Shown here in pieces: positions 5,297 to 5,886 of a stretch of DNA of 5,886 nt. The position numbers and the translations under genes were made by a program. The stretch is from Bacteroidales bacterium UBA1187. GTDB taxonomy: Bacteria > Bacteroidota > Bacteroidia > Bacteroidales > Paludibacteraceae. The first letter of the stretch is position 1. Every line of letters begins with the position of its first letter. A model generated the notes under the pieces. That model was not told the DNA's origin, did not search any database, and saw nothing but the letters and a program-made list of their open reading frames with translations. The DNA is taken from the NCBI GenBank assembly GCA_002309835.1, contig DBYL01000043.1, positions 539 to 6,424 on the forward strand, written 5' to 3'.

Positions 5297-5886
5297 ATTG
5301 TTATAACTACCACTAAACCCAAGAGCATGGGGTAGAAGAGGTAGGGCACGATACTGATCGCACTGATACCGGCTAAACCGCTTGCCATCAGCAATTGGGC
5401 GCCGTAAGGCAGAACGCCCTGGACACAGCAGCTGGTGGTATCCAATAGACTCGCGCTTCGGCGCGGGTCTATTTCGAATTGCTCGGCTACGCGGCGGGCG
5501 ATATCGCCCACAGAGAGGATGGCGATCGTATTATTGGCCGTACATATATTGGCGAAAGCGACCAATCCGCAGATACTCCATTCTGCGCCGGCACGGCTCT
5601 TGACATGACGCGTCATGCGATCGATGATGAAATCCAATCCGCCGACATAACTGAAGATGGCGAATATACCTCCGGCGAGCATGGAGATGAGGATGAGTTC
5701 GCTCATGCCCATGATACCTTGTGAGGCACTGCCAATCCAACCCATGAGGTCATAACTGCCATCGATGATGCCCGTGAGGCATGTCAGGATATTGCCTGCC
5801 GCAAGGACGACCAGCACATTGATCCCGCAGGCGGCGCAGATGAGGACGGCGAGATACGGCAGCACTTTCCACCACTCGATAGCGCC
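5278..5886 (-). CDS. Na+/H+ antiporter NhaC family protein, C-terminal part
   Basis: This is the last 202 residues of an inner-membrane secondary transporter; the 5' part lies beyond the right edge. The frame is open to 5886 (GAIEWWK precedes VLPYLAVL), so the GTG at 5865 is internal and not a start. The NhaC superfamily exchanges Na+ (or, in relatives, organic acids or amino acids) for protons. Visible hydrophobic segments are at about 9-41, 62-88, 103-127, 147-173 and 178-200 of the visible part. Family-like polar motifs within the membrane are TANNTIA (116-122), DTTSCCVQG (149-157) and LPYGAQ (159-164). Full-length relatives have over 400 residues, so roughly half is missing from view. The exact substrate cannot be read from this part. 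The stop codon and final residues (ISKH) fall in the 14-base tandem repeat at the junction with the DUF4301 gene. Confidence 0.88.
   Translation of the reverse strand, partial: GAIEWWKVLPYLAVLICAACGINVLVVLAAGNILTCLTGIIDGSYDLMGWIGSASQGIMGMSELILISMLAGGIFAIFSYVGGLDFIIDRMTRHVKSRAGAEWSICGLVAFANICTANNTIAILSVGDIARRVAEQFEIDPRRSASLLDTTSCCVQGVLPYGAQLLMASGLAGISAISIVPYLFYPMLLGLVVVITILISKH

Noticed and set aside
5274..5320. GGGATTAGTG/CACTAAACCC inverted repeat as a bidirectional terminator
   Set aside because: The loop is 27 bases, the stem has a mismatch and no T run follows on either strand.

Overview
The window looks like chromosomal DNA from the Bacteroidales (phylum Bacteroidota), probably a gut or rumen type related to Bacteroides, Prevotella or Paludibacteraceae. 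Three things support this. All four promoters I can place have the Bacteroidota TTG-N20-TAnnTTTG form. Start codons lack Shine-Dalgarno sequences and sit behind A/T-rich leaders. The gene families are also typical: a BspA-like leucine-rich-repeat protein with a type IX secretion C-terminal signal, an AAA_14/DUF4143 ATPase and a DUF4301 protein. I cannot fix genus or species.

Layout, left to right. Positions 1-82 hold a leftward promoter and perhaps the first eight codons of a gene that leaves the window. Positions 135-2213 hold a complete minus-strand unit: promoter, secreted LRR protein of 650 residues, terminator. Positions 2193-3606 hold a second minus-strand unit: promoter, 423-residue ATPase, terminator. 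The ATPase terminator and the LRR-gene promoter share the same ~36 bases. Positions 3510-3904 are a 395-base divergent intergenic region. It carries the ATPase promoter, an array of three GCAAAATAWGAC motifs spaced 32-33 bases apart, a featureless A/C-rich stretch, and the promoter of the plus-strand DUF4301 gene (start ATG at 3905, 453 residues). A convergent minus-strand Na+/H+ antiporter gene (NhaC family, 3' part only) ends 11 bases past the DUF4301 stop, with a short tandem repeat in the junction.

The genes do not form an obvious pathway. Each appears to be its own transcription unit: a surface or secreted repeat protein, an orphan ATPase of unknown role, a probable nucleotidyltransferase-fold protein and an ion antiporter. 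I see no clear new multi-gene system, CRISPR array, tRNA, rRNA or transposase. The most unusual material is non-coding. It comprises the phased motif array upstream of the ATPase, the near-duplicate promoter segments that bracket the ATPase gene, and the terminator hairpin whose loop carries the next gene's -33 box. The LRR gene is also notable for near-identical 69-base repeats and a duplicated module, which mark it as recently expanded.
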